DNA of 64,000 nt, from assembly GCA_044336205.1 (NCBI GenBank), contig CP172318.1, positions 2,232,001 to 2,296,000 on the forward strand, given 5' to 3'. The stretch is from Ruoffia sp044336205 (GTDB lineage Bacteria > Bacillota > Bacilli > Lactobacillales > Aerococcaceae). Made by a program: the position numbers and the translations under genes. Shown here in pieces: positions 46,235 to 55,627 of the stretch. Positions within the stretch are counted from its first letter, which is position 1; each line of letters begins with the position of its first letter. Under the pieces are notes generated by a model that was not told where the DNA came from, searched no databases, and saw only the letters and a program-made list of their open reading frames with translations.

Positions 46235-46956
46235 TTATAAGAAGTTTAATTTTATATTTTCAATTTTTATTCGTAGGTCAGGTTTGACAGCGATTAATTG
46301 CTCATTCGCCATAACTAGGTCGGAACCATCAATTCTAACGACATGATTCACATTCACAATATAAGCTCGATGACATGAAACGAATTGTGGGTAGGTTTCT
46401 AGTTGCTGTCTAAGTTCCGACATCTTGACATATAACCAATCAGTATGGTTATGGGTAACGATGCTTTTCTTCCGACCCTGACTTTCAAAATATAGAACAT
46501 CATCTAAAAGCACGGATTTCTCTGTGCCATTCTGACTATAGTTGAAGAAGGGGGCGTGCACTTCCAATGAGTGATTGTTGATATCCAATGTCTTGAATAA
46601 ATGTGTGGGATTAATAGGCTTAGGGATAAAGCCAGATGGTCAAACTTGGAATAAGTCACGTTCATACCCAGCTGTTCCAGTTACAAAGATAATCTCACTC
46701 GTATAATCATCTAAAGCATGGCGAATCCACTTAGCCACATCGTGGCCGTTCGGCCGTTCATTCTAGGTAACTCGATATCTAATAGAATAATCCGCTTTAT
46801 TAGCTTTTCTTCTTGAAGGTATGTGATTAACTGTTCACCTGAGTAGAAACATTTAACTTCAAAAGCAAGCTTCCGTTGTAGACTATATTCCTGTACAAGC
46901 TGGCTCAATTGCTTTGTAATTAATTCTTGATCATCACATATTAGAATTTCAATCAT
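46235..46956 (-). pseudogene. LytTR-type response regulator, broken
   Basis: The receiver domain starts MIEILICDDQELITKQLSQL and keeps Asp in ILLDIELPRMNG. Then an exact 8-bp tandem duplication (GGCCGTTC at 46744-46751 and 46752-46759) shifts the frame. Without it the reading continues RMNGHDVAKWIRHALDDYTS. A TGA at 46642-46640 follows, before FIPKPI. The C-terminal LytTR DNA-binding domain (46588-46235) is otherwise intact. It belongs to the AgrA/ComE-type two-component family of bacteriocin and quorum loci. Confidence 0.85.
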
Positions 46957-46983
46957 CTGCTACCTCCTTATTCATAATACTTG

Positions 46984-47260
46984 CTAAAAAGTTTCATTCA
47001 ATATGATTGAGACGGTAAAGGTTTCTTGAGTTGAGTCGATTCTTTGGAAACCATGGTATTTCTCAACTATTCGCTTTACACTTTTCAAACCAAAACCGTG
47101 AATTGATGCATCTTCTTTACAAGTTAGAATCTGCTGACCTTGCTTCTTGATTATGCCATCGTATACTAACGTTCGCTGCATTAACAATTATTTCAAGGAT
47201 TAAAGAATTTAGGTCTGCTGGAATTCGAATCATATCTGGGGAATCGTTTCTTTCTGTCAT
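46984..47260 (-). pseudogene. sensor histidine kinase, C-terminal remnant
   Basis: The reverse strand keeps only the ATPase end: DMIRIPADLNSLILEIIVNA (N-box style), then a frameshift, then HGFGLKSVKRIVEKYHG (G-box style). The sensor and dimerisation parts are missing beyond 47260, where the forward membrane-protein frame begins. It was probably the partner of the broken response regulator beside it. Confidence 0.75.
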
Positions 47261-48686
47261 GTTTTGTTCATTCTTTGAAGATCTACGAGTAATAGCTGTA
47301 TTGTTTATACTCGCAGTTATAACAGGAATAATTGCTTTAGCTTCCTTTCGACAAGCACAAATTCAACCCATCAGCTTATTAGTGTTAGGTTTGCTTATTT
47401 TCTGTAGTGTCATTATTTTTAGTTCATTTATTTTAAGTACAACTAATTTATTAGCCTTAAAAAGAAGTAGCTTAACCGACATCATTAAAGGGAAATTACC
47501 ATTGAATCAACTTCTCACACTGATGTTGATTGGACAATTGGTTGGGGTAATAATTGTCGGATTTGCTGCCAATCAACTCTTAGGGAATTTAGGAGAGTAT
47601 CAAGAACAAGTCTCGGCAGAAGCCATCTGGAGCCAAAATTCGAATCGATTCAATTTGAGATTTGGTCAATCGATTGACGGAGGTTCTACTCAGGAGATGG
47701 AACGACGTAATAAGATTTGGTATGAGTTTTCAAATCAGGCGGTGGAAAATAACGATGCCATGTTAGTCGCGGATAACCTAGATCGCTTTAATATGGGAGA
47801 TATCAGTGATGGTCTACACATAGATGAGTATGACCCAAATGCTAACACCATCTATGTGACGCCGAATTATCTAATGAATCAGAATATTCCATTGGAGGAA
47901 TCAGTGCGAGAACAATTGATGAATATGGAAGAAGGGCAATTTGGCTTGTTATTGCCGAATAAGCTAAAAGACGATGTTACTAGCTATATTCGTCTCTATA
48001 CGAATTTTATGCAAGGCTTTGGAAAGACGGGATTAGAGATTGATAGTGAACAACTGTTTGATATGACAGCGATAACTGCTTTCATCGCTGACAACCAAGA
48101 ACGATTCTTATTTAATACGAAGCATCTGACTCAATCTCTTACAGACCCCATTATCGTTGTGGTGACCCCTAAATCTATGGGAAACACATTCAGCTCGCAA
48201 CTATTCTGGGCAGTAAATATTGGGGAACAAACATTTTTTAACGGGTATGAGGAGACCATTGACCTGTTGAAGGCACATGATGTCTATCCATGGATATCCT
48301 ATGCCACTAACGAGTATCTAAATTATCTATCAAATATGAATAATCTCAGAATGGAACTGATTCTATTAATCGCAGGATCATTTCTAGGAATCGCTTCGGC
48401 TATCTTATTATTTAGCACAATGAATTTGATATACTTTGAGAAATTTAGGCGAGATATTTTTATTAAAAAATTGGCAGGTATGTCCTTTATAGAGAACCAT
48501 CAAATGTATCTATTAGCTCAAATCGCCTCTCTAGGGGCCGCATCCTTAGTTATTATGTTATTAACCCGTAATATCTTAATAACCTTAGGCACTATTCTAA
48601 TATTCTTACTCCTTGGTGTGCTTATCATTTATAAACAAATAGATGTTGAAAATAAACTCGCCGTCACTGTGATGAAAGGAAAATGA
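47259..48686 (+). pseudogene. bacteriocin-associated integral membrane protein, 5'-truncated
   Basis: The 475-codon open frame starts directly in a membrane segment (RVIAVLFILAVITGIIALAS). It has further central helices, an extracellular domain (about 110-350) and three C-terminal helices. This fits the DUF1430/lactococcin-972-associated membrane proteins, which are about 200 residues longer at the N-terminus. No ribosome site precedes the ATG, and the kinase remnant is truncated at the same spot, so a deletion probably fused the two. It may be non-functional although the frame is open. Confidence 0.6.
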
Positions 48687-48687
48687 T

Positions 48688-49323
48688 ATGATTAAGATAG
48701 ATAATTTAACGAAAACCTTTGAAGGACGAACCATCTTCTCGCAACTGAATCTAACCTTTCAAAAAGGAAAGGTTTATGCCTTGATTGGGGAGAGTGGAAG
48801 TGGGAAAACAACGCTTTTAAATATTCTAGCCAATTTAGAGAATTTTGATGAGGGGGAAGTTCTGTATGATGATAAGCCAATAAATTCGATTAAATCTCAA
48901 GATTACTTTAGGAATTATTTGGGGTATTTATTCCAGAATTTTGGTTTGTTAGAAAGTCAGACCATTCGAGAGAATCTAGACTTAGGATTAGTCGGTCAAA
49001 AATTAGATCGTAAAGAACGTGAGAAACAGCAATTAGAAGCACTCGACCAAGTAGCACTCACATACTTAAACTTAGATCAAAAGATATATACGATTTCAGG
49101 TGGAGAGGCGCAGCGAGTGGCTTTAGCAAAAGTCATCTTAAAGAATCCACCACTTATCTTAGCGGATGAGCCAACGGTAGCACTTGACCCAAATAATGCG
49201 AGCGAAGTGATGTCGTTACTCTTATCACTTAAAGATGAGAAAAGAATTATTATCATTGCGACCTATAACCCGTCAGTGTGGGAGCAGGCAGATAGGATTA
49301 TAAAGTTAGATGATGTGAATTAA
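48688..49323 (+). CDS. ABC transporter ATP-binding protein, bacteriocin-exporter type
   Basis: The 211-residue ATPase has Walker A GESGSGKTTLL, Q-loop LFQNFGLL, signature ISGGEAQRVALAK and Walker B LILADEPTVALD. It follows the membrane protein by 1 nt. This pair is typical of lactococcin-972-like bacteriocin export or immunity loci. It is intact although its partners are damaged. Confidence 0.82.
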   Translation: MIKIDNLTKTFEGRTIFSQLNLTFQKGKVYALIGESGSGKTTLLNILANLENFDEGEVLYDDKPINSIKSQDYFRNYLGYLFQNFGLLESQTIRENLDLGLVGQKLDRKEREKQQLEALDQVALTYLNLDQKIYTISGGEAQRVALAKVILKNPPLILADEPTVALDPNNASEVMSLLLSLKDEKRIIIIATYNPSVWEQADRIIKLDDVN

Positions 49324-49521
49324 GTAGTATTGGAAAGATAATGATTTATTTGAGTTTCACTGACAATTTATAGAATTTATTCAATTGGGAAGCTGAGGGT
49401 CTTATCCAGCCCAAGGGAAACTATCGCTTATGACTATATACTATACGAATTCTCCTGGATATACGAGTGCTTACGACATTCGGGGTGTGCAGAAACGTTA
49501 TCAATAAAGTAGGTGAAATGA

Positions 49522-50061
49522 ATGAAGAAAAAATTTAGAGTGAATATCTTTTTATTTATTATTGTCTTATTGATATTTGTAGTTCCAATAAAGGCTGAGG
49601 AGTTAGGGAATCAATTTATTGAATCGAATTATTCAATGGAGTATGAGGAAGCTTTAGAAATATCTACAGGGATAGAGGAAGAATTGGAAGAGGATTATAA
49701 TCGAGTGAATCATGAGATAAGCGGAGCCCCGATATCATTTTCTTTTGAGAGTGACTTACTTCGGACACTCATAGAGAAGAAATTTGGTGATCTTGTTGAA
49801 GTAGATTATTTAGACAAATTGTTAATCAACGGAGATTTAACTGAGATATACATGTTGTCATTGGACAATCAAGCAGATTATTCGGTTGAAGATGTGGTTC
49901 TAATAGATGAGGATAGGGAAGGGGATATGATTAAAGAAAAGTGGTCATTCACTTTAGTAGAACAACCCATTAATAAAAGCCAAAAAGAACAAAGCTGGTC
50001 CTTAGAATCTACTATCTATACTTCAAAAAACATAAAAGTTGAATTATTTCAAATTGAATAA
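49522..50061 (+). CDS. secreted protein of unknown function
   Basis: The 179-residue protein has a clear signal peptide (KKKFRVNIFLFIIVLLIFVV, then PIKAEE) and a predicted mature part of about 155 residues rich in Glu, with no cysteine. I recognise no domain. It lies 198 nt after the bacteriocin-type ATPase. That gap holds no clear bacteriocin gene. It may belong to the same locus. Confidence 0.6.
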   Translation: MKKKFRVNIFLFIIVLLIFVVPIKAEELGNQFIESNYSMEYEEALEISTGIEEELEEDYNRVNHEISGAPISFSFESDLLRTLIEKKFGDLVEVDYLDKLLINGDLTEIYMLSLDNQADYSVEDVVLIDEDREGDMIKEKWSFTLVEQPINKSQKEQSWSLESTIYTSKNIKVELFQIE

Positions 50062-50109
50062 TAAGCCTTATTTGATTGAAAGCGAAGATGAATTGACAGA
50101 GTAGAACAA

Positions 50110-50153
50110 AATAGAGCCCTTATCATTGATTTAACGAATGATAGGGGCTCTAT
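50110..50153. terminator. convergent terminator
   Basis: AATAGAGCCCTTATCATT and AATGATAGGGGCTCTATT form an 18-bp stem with one mismatch, shared by the secreted-protein gene and the phn operon's last gene. Confidence 0.8.
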
Positions 50154-50170
50154 TCATGTTTTTAATTCAT

Positions 50171-51304
50171 TTAATAAGCCTTATGCCTTACTAACTCCGC
50201 GAACAATGGGATCAGTAGTTGCCTGCGAACTCTATGTGCAGGTAATATACCTGGGCTGGCAATGACTGTATAGTTCAGTGACATGTCGAGGGATTCCTCT
50301 AAGTCTGTGAGTTCAGCTAATTCTTCATCACTTATGTAGTAATACGATAAGGGGAAGGGGCCTTGGGTTTGTTGAATTAAGTCTCTTAGGTTTCTAGCGA
50401 TGTAATTTAATAGATGGTAATCAGCTGGATAATTCTGTGTAATATAGTCTGTGACCTTACTTAGATTAACCGGTGAGTCTAACCAATGTTCATAATCCGC
50501 TCGATTCTTTAAGGGATATTCCATAGCTTCTAGTGATTTGATACGATTGTCGGTGATTATGACATGATTATTGGTATCCACTTCAAACTCTTGGTAACCA
50601 AGAACTTTAGCTTGGGTGCCGGCTTGAACTAAGGCGATCTCATGTGGATGAATGGCCGCATTGACAAAATGTTGGTGACCACAGATGAGGCTGTCTATCT
50701 CAGGGAATCGTTCCATTATCTGATAAGCCTCATCTTCTTTGGATGGGTAAGACCAGAGGGCTCCGGTCTTTGGGTCGTTGGTTAGTCCACCATGATAAGC
50801 AACAACAAAAAGGTCTGCTTTGCCTTTGAGCTCATCTATGACTTGAGAGAGGGCCTTCCTTGGGTCTTCGACAGTGACTTCTAAGGATAAATCATCAGAA
50901 ATCGCTAGCTGGTTATAAGCACCCGTTAATAAGCCGATGACAGCTACCTTTTTGTCTTGAAATTCCTTGATAGTGTATGGTTTGAACACTTGAGTCCGAT
51001 TCGGAAAGAACAAGTTACAACACACATAATCTGCATCTAAGGCTTTTACTTGGGTCAATAACCAATCTAGACCAAAGTCTAAGTCGTGATTACCAGGCAC
51101 CATCACGTCGTAGCCGATCTCATTCGCAACGTCCACTAAGGGTGAGATTGAATGCTGAGCGTAGCCATAAGTAGCGAAGGGACTTCCAATGAAGAAATCC
51201 CCATTATCAATGAGTAGATCACTTGTATGTGTTCGTAGTTGAGCCAGACCTTCATCCGTGTAACCATGAACATCTGTCGTTGAGGCAATCGATATCTTAA
51301 CCAT
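50171..51304 (-). CDS. cytoplasmic metallophosphoesterase (5'-nucleotidase-like)
   Basis: The 377-residue protein has the calcineurin-like metal motifs STTDVHGYTDEG, LIDNGDFFIG, VPGNHDLDFG and LICGHQHF. The C-terminal half resembles the 5'-nucleotidase C domain but is short. It has no signal peptide, unlike surface 5'-nucleotidases. It is the last gene of the phnDCEE-type operon, 14 nt after the permease, so it probably hydrolyses an imported phosphoester. Confidence 0.8.
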   Translation of the reverse strand: MVKISIASTTDVHGYTDEGLAQLRTHTSDLLIDNGDFFIGSPFATYGYAQHSISPLVDVANEIGYDVMVPGNHDLDFGLDWLLTQVKALDADYVCCNLFFPNRTQVFKPYTIKEFQDKKVAVIGLLTGAYNQLAISDDLSLEVTVEDPRKALSQVIDELKGKADLFVVAYHGGLTNDPKTGALWSYPSKEDEAYQIMERFPEIDSLICGHQHFVNAAIHPHEIALVQAGTQAKVLGYQEFEVDTNNHVIITDNRIKSLEAMEYPLKNRADYEHWLDSPVNLSKVTDYITQNYPADYHLLNYIARNLRDLIQQTQGPFPLSYYYISDEELAELTDLEESLDMSLNYTVIASPGILPAHRVRRQLLIPLFAELVRHKAY

Positions 51305-51318
51305 AATAAGCCTCCGAT

Positions 51319-52095
51319 CTAACGTAAACGACTACGTATCGCACTGCTAAGTAGGTCGATAATTACAACAACCACAATGATTGCTAGAAGAATTACGCTG
51401 ACACGCGCCCAATTCCGTTGTTGGAGGGCGAAGATAATGGGTGCTCCAATCCCTCCAGCACCTACTAACCCTAGGGTTGTGGCACTTCGAACATTAATCT
51501 CAAAGTGGTTCAATATGTGCGAGGCTGCAATTGGGACCACTTGAGGCAATCTAGCGTATTGGAATGATTGCATATTACTCGAACCGGCAGCAATCATGGC
51601 TTCAACCGGTGTCTCATCCACTCGATCTAATTCTTCCCCTACTAACTTACCAAGCATCCCAATTAATTGTAGACCTAAGGCCAGTGCTCCAGCGAAGGGA
51701 CCGGGTCCAACAATTCTAACGAACAGAATCGCATAGATTAGGGCAGGAATTGCACGAAGCAAGTTCAATAAAGTACGTGTTATGGCTGGAATAAGCTGGA
51801 ATCTTCTCCAAATTGACTTCGCACTAAGTAAAATAAATGGCAGTGAGAACACAGAACCAATGACTGTTCCATAAAAAGCAATCACCACGGTTTGAAGCAT
51901 GAGATGAACTAAGTCTTCCCTCGTTCCGTCGTAAACGTAACTTAAGTCAGGTTGCAGGAGACCAGAGAAGATATGCATAATATTATTCAACTGCAGATTG
52001 CTTAAGTTAGAGTAATCTAAAGTGACAAAGGCGTAAATTAATGTAAGCACTAAGACCGTTAACAAGCTATAATTGATTATTTTCTTCTTAGTCAT
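51319..52095 (-). CDS. phnE: phosphonate-type ABC permease 2
   Basis: The 258-residue membrane protein has about six helices, a signature block AMIAAGSSNMQSFQYARLPQVVP and GLVGAGGIGAPIIFALQ, typical of PhnE. It overlaps the preceding permease by one base. The two permeases are paralogous. Confidence 0.85.
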   Translation of the reverse strand: MTKKKIINYSLLTVLVLTLIYAFVTLDYSNLSNLQLNNIMHIFSGLLQPDLSYVYDGTREDLVHLMLQTVVIAFYGTVIGSVFSLPFILLSAKSIWRRFQLIPAITRTLLNLLRAIPALIYAILFVRIVGPGPFAGALALGLQLIGMLGKLVGEELDRVDETPVEAMIAAGSSNMQSFQYARLPQVVPIAASHILNHFEINVRSATTLGLVGAGGIGAPIIFALQQRNWARVSVILLAIIVVVVIIDLLSSAIRSRLR

Positions 52096-52874
52096 TAGAT
52101 TACCTCCCGTCGAATGTATTCGCTAATCCAACTTGTCACCGCAACAAGGGCCAAGATAATTAGAATAATTAAGCTCACCCGTCCAAACTGCATAAAGCTC
52201 AGAGCAGTATTGAGCATCACACCAATACCTCCAGCCCCTACATATCCTAAGACGGCAGAAGCACGGATATTCACTTCGAAAGCATACAAGGCATAGGCAT
52301 AGACACTATGAGCAATTTGTGGCCAGATAGCATTGACGGCGATTTGGAAGCGGGTGGCCCCTATCGATTCATCGGCTTCAATCGGCCCGTCATCAATGGT
52401 CTCAATATTAGCGAATATTAATTGAGAGACCATCCCAAAGGTAAAGACCGCAATTGTCAGTACCCCAGTTAATTCGCCAATTCCAATAATAGCCACGAAT
52501 AGAGCAGCTAATAATAAGTTTGGAATTGTACGAATTAAACTAAAGAAGGCTCTAAAGAGATAAGTCACGATATAATTACGTGTCACGACATAGGTCCCTA
52601 AGAAGGCAGCCGGGATCGCAAAGATAACACCGAGGAATGTTCCAGAAATCGACATTAAGATGGTCTCAATCATCGGATCGAGTAGTTGGTTAATATAACT
52701 CCACTCAGGTCGCAAGAAACCTTCTAAGAAGATGCTTGCCTGGCGACGATTCTCAGCCACTTCTGACCAATCAGCATCGATAAGTGAACCAGCCATTAAG
52801 AAGAGTAAGACAATAATTAAGGTTAAGCCCATCTGTTTGAATAGGTTATGGTGAATTGTATCTTTTAATTTCAT
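52095..52874 (-). CDS. phnE: phosphonate-type ABC permease 1
   Basis: About 259 residues with the same PhnE block (ADESIGATRFQIAVNAIWPQI and VLGYVGAGGIGVMLNTAL). The ATG at 52874 follows GGGGAGG, which is much stronger than the upstream in-frame start at 52949 inside phnC. It forms the channel with the next gene product. Confidence 0.85.
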   Translation of the reverse strand: MKLKDTIHHNLFKQMGLTLIIVLLFLMAGSLIDADWSEVAENRRQASIFLEGFLRPEWSYINQLLDPMIETILMSISGTFLGVIFAIPAAFLGTYVVTRNYIVTYLFRAFFSLIRTIPNLLLAALFVAIIGIGELTGVLTIAVFTFGMVSQLIFANIETIDDGPIEADESIGATRFQIAVNAIWPQIAHSVYAYALYAFEVNIRASAVLGYVGAGGIGVMLNTALSFMQFGRVSLIILIILALVAVTSWISEYIRREVI

Positions 52875-52887
52875 AATAGACCTCCCC

Positions 52888-53733
52888 TTAGACTTTCGGT
52901 TGAGAAAAGGTTGATTGGTCTTGTAATTCTTGTTGAATATCTCCTTCAATCGTTGATTCTAAAGCTTCTCGCATGGCTTGATTATCTTGTTCGAAGATTG
53001 CTTGACCATAGATCTCATCCAACTTGGCATCTGTTGCTTCTGAAGCAGGTCCATCGAAGACAATCTCACCGGCTCGCATCCCAATGATGCGACTCGCATA
53101 CTTGCGGGCTAACGGAACAGAGTGGATATTAATAATAATCGTTCGTCCAGCTTCTTCATTCAACCGCTTGAAGTCATTCATTACCGTCTCTGAAGTAACT
53201 GGGTCAAGGGCTGAGACTGGTTCGTCAGCAAGGATCAGCTCTGCTTCTTGAACAATGGTTCTGGCAATTGAGACACGTTGTTGTTGCCCACCACTGAGGG
53301 AATCACTGCGATCTTTGAGCTTATCAGCGAGCCCTACCTTTTCAAGGGCAGTCAATGTGCGTTGATAATCTTCTTTAGAGAATAGGCCCAGTAGAGTCTG
53401 CCAGTTATTGTAATAACCGAGACGACCTGATAAGACATTCTTTTGGACCGTGTTCTTGCGAACGAGGTTGAACTGTTGGAAAATCATGCCAATATTACGA
53501 CGCATCCGCCGTAATTTCTTAGAGCTTGCTTGAGTGAGGGACTCGCCATCTATAATAATTTCTCCTTCTGTAATATCATTCAGGCGATTCAAGCTTCTTA
53601 AGAGGGTACTTTTACCGGCACCACTCAAGCCAATAATACAGACGAATTCCCCTTTATTAATAGTTAGATCCACATTCTTTAAGCCAATCACACCATTGTC
53701 GAACACTTTGGATACATTCTTTATTTCAATCAT
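52888..53733 (-). CDS. phnC: phosphonate-type ABC ATPase
   Basis: About 281 residues with Walker A GLSGAGKSTLL, Q-loop IFQQFNLV, signature LSGGQQQRVSIAR, Walker B LILADEPVSALD and H-loop NIHSV. The ATG at 53733 has GGAGGAAT before it. The in-frame start at 53772 lies within the intercistronic hairpin zone. It ends 13 nt before permease 1. Confidence 0.9.
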   Translation of the reverse strand: MIEIKNVSKVFDNGVIGLKNVDLTINKGEFVCIIGLSGAGKSTLLRSLNRLNDITEGEIIIDGESLTQASSKKLRRMRRNIGMIFQQFNLVRKNTVQKNVLSGRLGYYNNWQTLLGLFSKEDYQRTLTALEKVGLADKLKDRSDSLSGGQQQRVSIARTIVQEAELILADEPVSALDPVTSETVMNDFKRLNEEAGRTIIINIHSVPLARKYASRIIGMRAGEIVFDGPASEATDAKLDEIYGQAIFEQDNQAMREALESTIEGDIQQELQDQSTFSQPKV

Positions 53734-53754
53734 AGTTATTCCTCCATAAATATA

Positions 53755-53800
53755 TAAAAAATCTACCCTCAAAAATATCAGAGAATTTTTGAGGGTAGAT
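53755..53800 (-). terminator. attenuator between phnD and phnC
   Basis: A perfect 16-bp stem ATCTACCCTCAAAAAT / ATTTTTGAGGGTAGAT is followed by T residues on the reverse strand. It would favour the binding-protein transcript, as the hairpin after ugpB does. Confidence 0.8.
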
Positions 53801-53824
53801 TAGCTCATCAGCGGGGCATATTAA

Positions 53825-54748
53825 TTATTGAGCTGCAATCTCTGTATATTCCTTAATTTGATCGTATACAGATTCGTCTACTTCAGTATAACCTTGGTGG
53901 CTCCAAAGTGACATGATTTCTAGCCCTTCTTCAGTCTCTCCCATTTTTAGGAAAGCTTCTTTAATCGCTTCACGTAATTCTTCATCCATATCAGGTTGAA
54001 CTGCGATGGCGTCGTTAGGAATTTCACCCTCTGTTAAATATAGCACTTTTAATTCTTCCATTAAGTCGTTATCTGGGAAGGCACCTTGGAATACATTACG
54101 TGCTCCTTCGAAAACAAAGGCTGCATCTTGTTGGCCATTTAATACAGCTGTAATCTCACTCGGGATGTCATTAACAGTTGTTAAAGTCACATCTTTATTC
54201 ACATCAATACCAGCGTTAATCATCTCAGCTACTGGGTAGATGTATCCTGAAGCAGAGTTCGGGCTTAATGTTGCAATATTCTTACCTACTAAGTCTGTTA
54301 ACTCTTCCATATCGCTATCGGCAAGAACTAAGATCTCACCTTGGAATGAACCAGTTGTCTCACCTTCTAAAGGAAGACCTGTCTCATCATCATAAGCACC
54401 TAATACAGAAGTTAAGATCGCTTCTGCAGAACCTAAGTCACGAGCTTGAACATAAGCAGCTGGAGGCATAATACCTAAGTCTACTTGGCCTGATGCCATA
54501 GCTTGAACAATCGTTGAATAATCTGTCGCAAGTGTTACGTTTACTTCACGTCCTAGAATTTCTGATAAGTAGTCTGCTAAAGGTTGTGCACGTGCTTCCA
54601 TTGAACCATCATTATTCGTTGGTACGAATTGAACTTCCAAGGTATCTTCATTTTGAGCTGATACTACTTGATTGTTGGCTAAAGAGATATTTGCGAAACT
54701 GGCTACAGCTAAACTCGCTAAAAGCAATTGCTTAATTTTCTTGAACAT
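53825..54748 (-). CDS. phnD: phosphate/phosphonate-type solute-binding protein
   Basis: The 307-residue exported protein has LEVQFVPTNNDGSMEARAQP, IMPPAAYVQARDLG and the ligand-binding SPNSASGYIYP, all in the PhnD pattern. The signal peptide ends in a VSAQ region and, like UgpB here, lacks a lipobox cysteine. C-P lyase genes are absent, so the ligand may be a phosphonate, phosphite or phosphate ester. Confidence 0.82.
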   Translation of the reverse strand: MFKKIKQLLLASLAVASFANISLANNQVVSAQNEDTLEVQFVPTNNDGSMEARAQPLADYLSEILGREVNVTLATDYSTIVQAMASGQVDLGIMPPAAYVQARDLGSAEAILTSVLGAYDDETGLPLEGETTGSFQGEILVLADSDMEELTDLVGKNIATLSPNSASGYIYPVAEMINAGIDVNKDVTLTTVNDIPSEITAVLNGQQDAAFVFEGARNVFQGAFPDNDLMEELKVLYLTEGEIPNDAIAVQPDMDEELREAIKEAFLKMGETEEGLEIMSLWSHQGYTEVDESVYDQIKEYTEIAAQ

Positions 54749-54769
54749 AGTAATCCCTCTCCTATATTA

Positions 54770-54812
54770 GTATAGTCTAACTATACCATACTATTGTAAA
54801 AAATAGGTAAAG
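54770..54812 (-). promoter_or_regulatory. Pho-box-like promoter of the phn operon
   Basis: On the reverse strand TTTACC (54812-54807), five nt, TTTACA (54801-54796), twenty nt, TATACT (54775-54770). This repeats the ugp promoter layout exactly in spacing. Confidence 0.55.
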
Positions 54813-54849
54813 GCAGGGTAAATTTTTCGACCGAGCATCGTATTTTATT

Positions 54850-55572
54850 CGTTTTATCTTTAATTTGCTTAAGTTTGTTATACGCCTATGCGCAAGATAA
54901 TCCCCCAGTTGAAACAGTTCGGCGTCAGGGCCCATTGAAGGGATAGAGTCAGTCAACAGTGAAGGTCAAGGAGATCTATTTGATATTACCTTAAGTCCTA
55001 ATTATCAATCATCAAAAATACTATACATGACTTTCTCAGAAGATGTCGAGGATGGTACAGTGACGTCGGTGGCTTGAGGGAGATTAGCAGAAGATGAGAT
55101 GACTATAGAAGATTTTGAAGTCATCTTCCATGCAGAGCCTACCTATCAAGTTGATAAATATTATGAGAGTCGCTTAGTCTTTGATTCAGACGGGAATTTT
55201 ATTCGTAACAACGGGTGAGCAGTCGGACAGATCAATGTGTGACCAAATCCAATCAATGGACAGTTACTTAGGGAAAGTTCTTCATATTACTCCAAACGTC
55301 GAACCAGTATATTACTGGGTCCGGTCATTGCCCCTGGAGGAATTGATTTTTATTCGGCTGATTTGTTTGAAGAATGTCAAGGCAATCTATTGGTGAGTGC
55401 CATAGCAATGCAACACTAAGTACGGTTACAGATTGAGAAACAGAAAGTAGTATCAGAAGAACGATTATTGTAAGAGGAAGGTGAACGTTTCCGTGATGCA
55501 CTTGAATGACAAGATGGATCAGTATATACAATTACTAATAGTGGTAAGTTATGTCAATTGACGGTGGAATAA
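54850..55572 (+). pseudogene. PQQ-dependent (aldose-type) sugar dehydrogenase remnant
   Basis: Forward fragments follow the family order: GQGDLFDITLSPNYQSSKIL, RLVFDSDGNF, TTGEQSDRSM, YLGKVLHITPN, then PGGIDFYSADLFEECQGNLL and QDGSVYTITNSGKL. They are interrupted by TGA/TAA stops (such as 55076 and after MQH near 55418), a frameshift near 55200 and a missing stretch after 55320. A signal-peptide-like start ends YAYAQD. The gene is clearly dead. Confidence 0.8.
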
Positions 55573-55574
55573 TA

Positions 55575-55609
55575 AAAAGCAATGTACACAAAAGAGTGCT
55601 CATTGCTTT
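55575..55609 (-). terminator. terminator of the SDR gene
   Basis: AAAGCAATG...CAC and GTG...CATTGCTTT pair across a short A-rich loop, with a T run on the reverse strand after the SDR stop. Confidence 0.65.
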
Positions 55610-55627
55610 ATGTTTTGTGTTATAACT

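Noticed and set aside
49324..49521. Lactococcin-972-like bacteriocin gene between the ATPase and the secreted protein
   Set aside because: No frame shows a signal peptide or the family's conserved pattern; only short uninterpretable fragments are visible.
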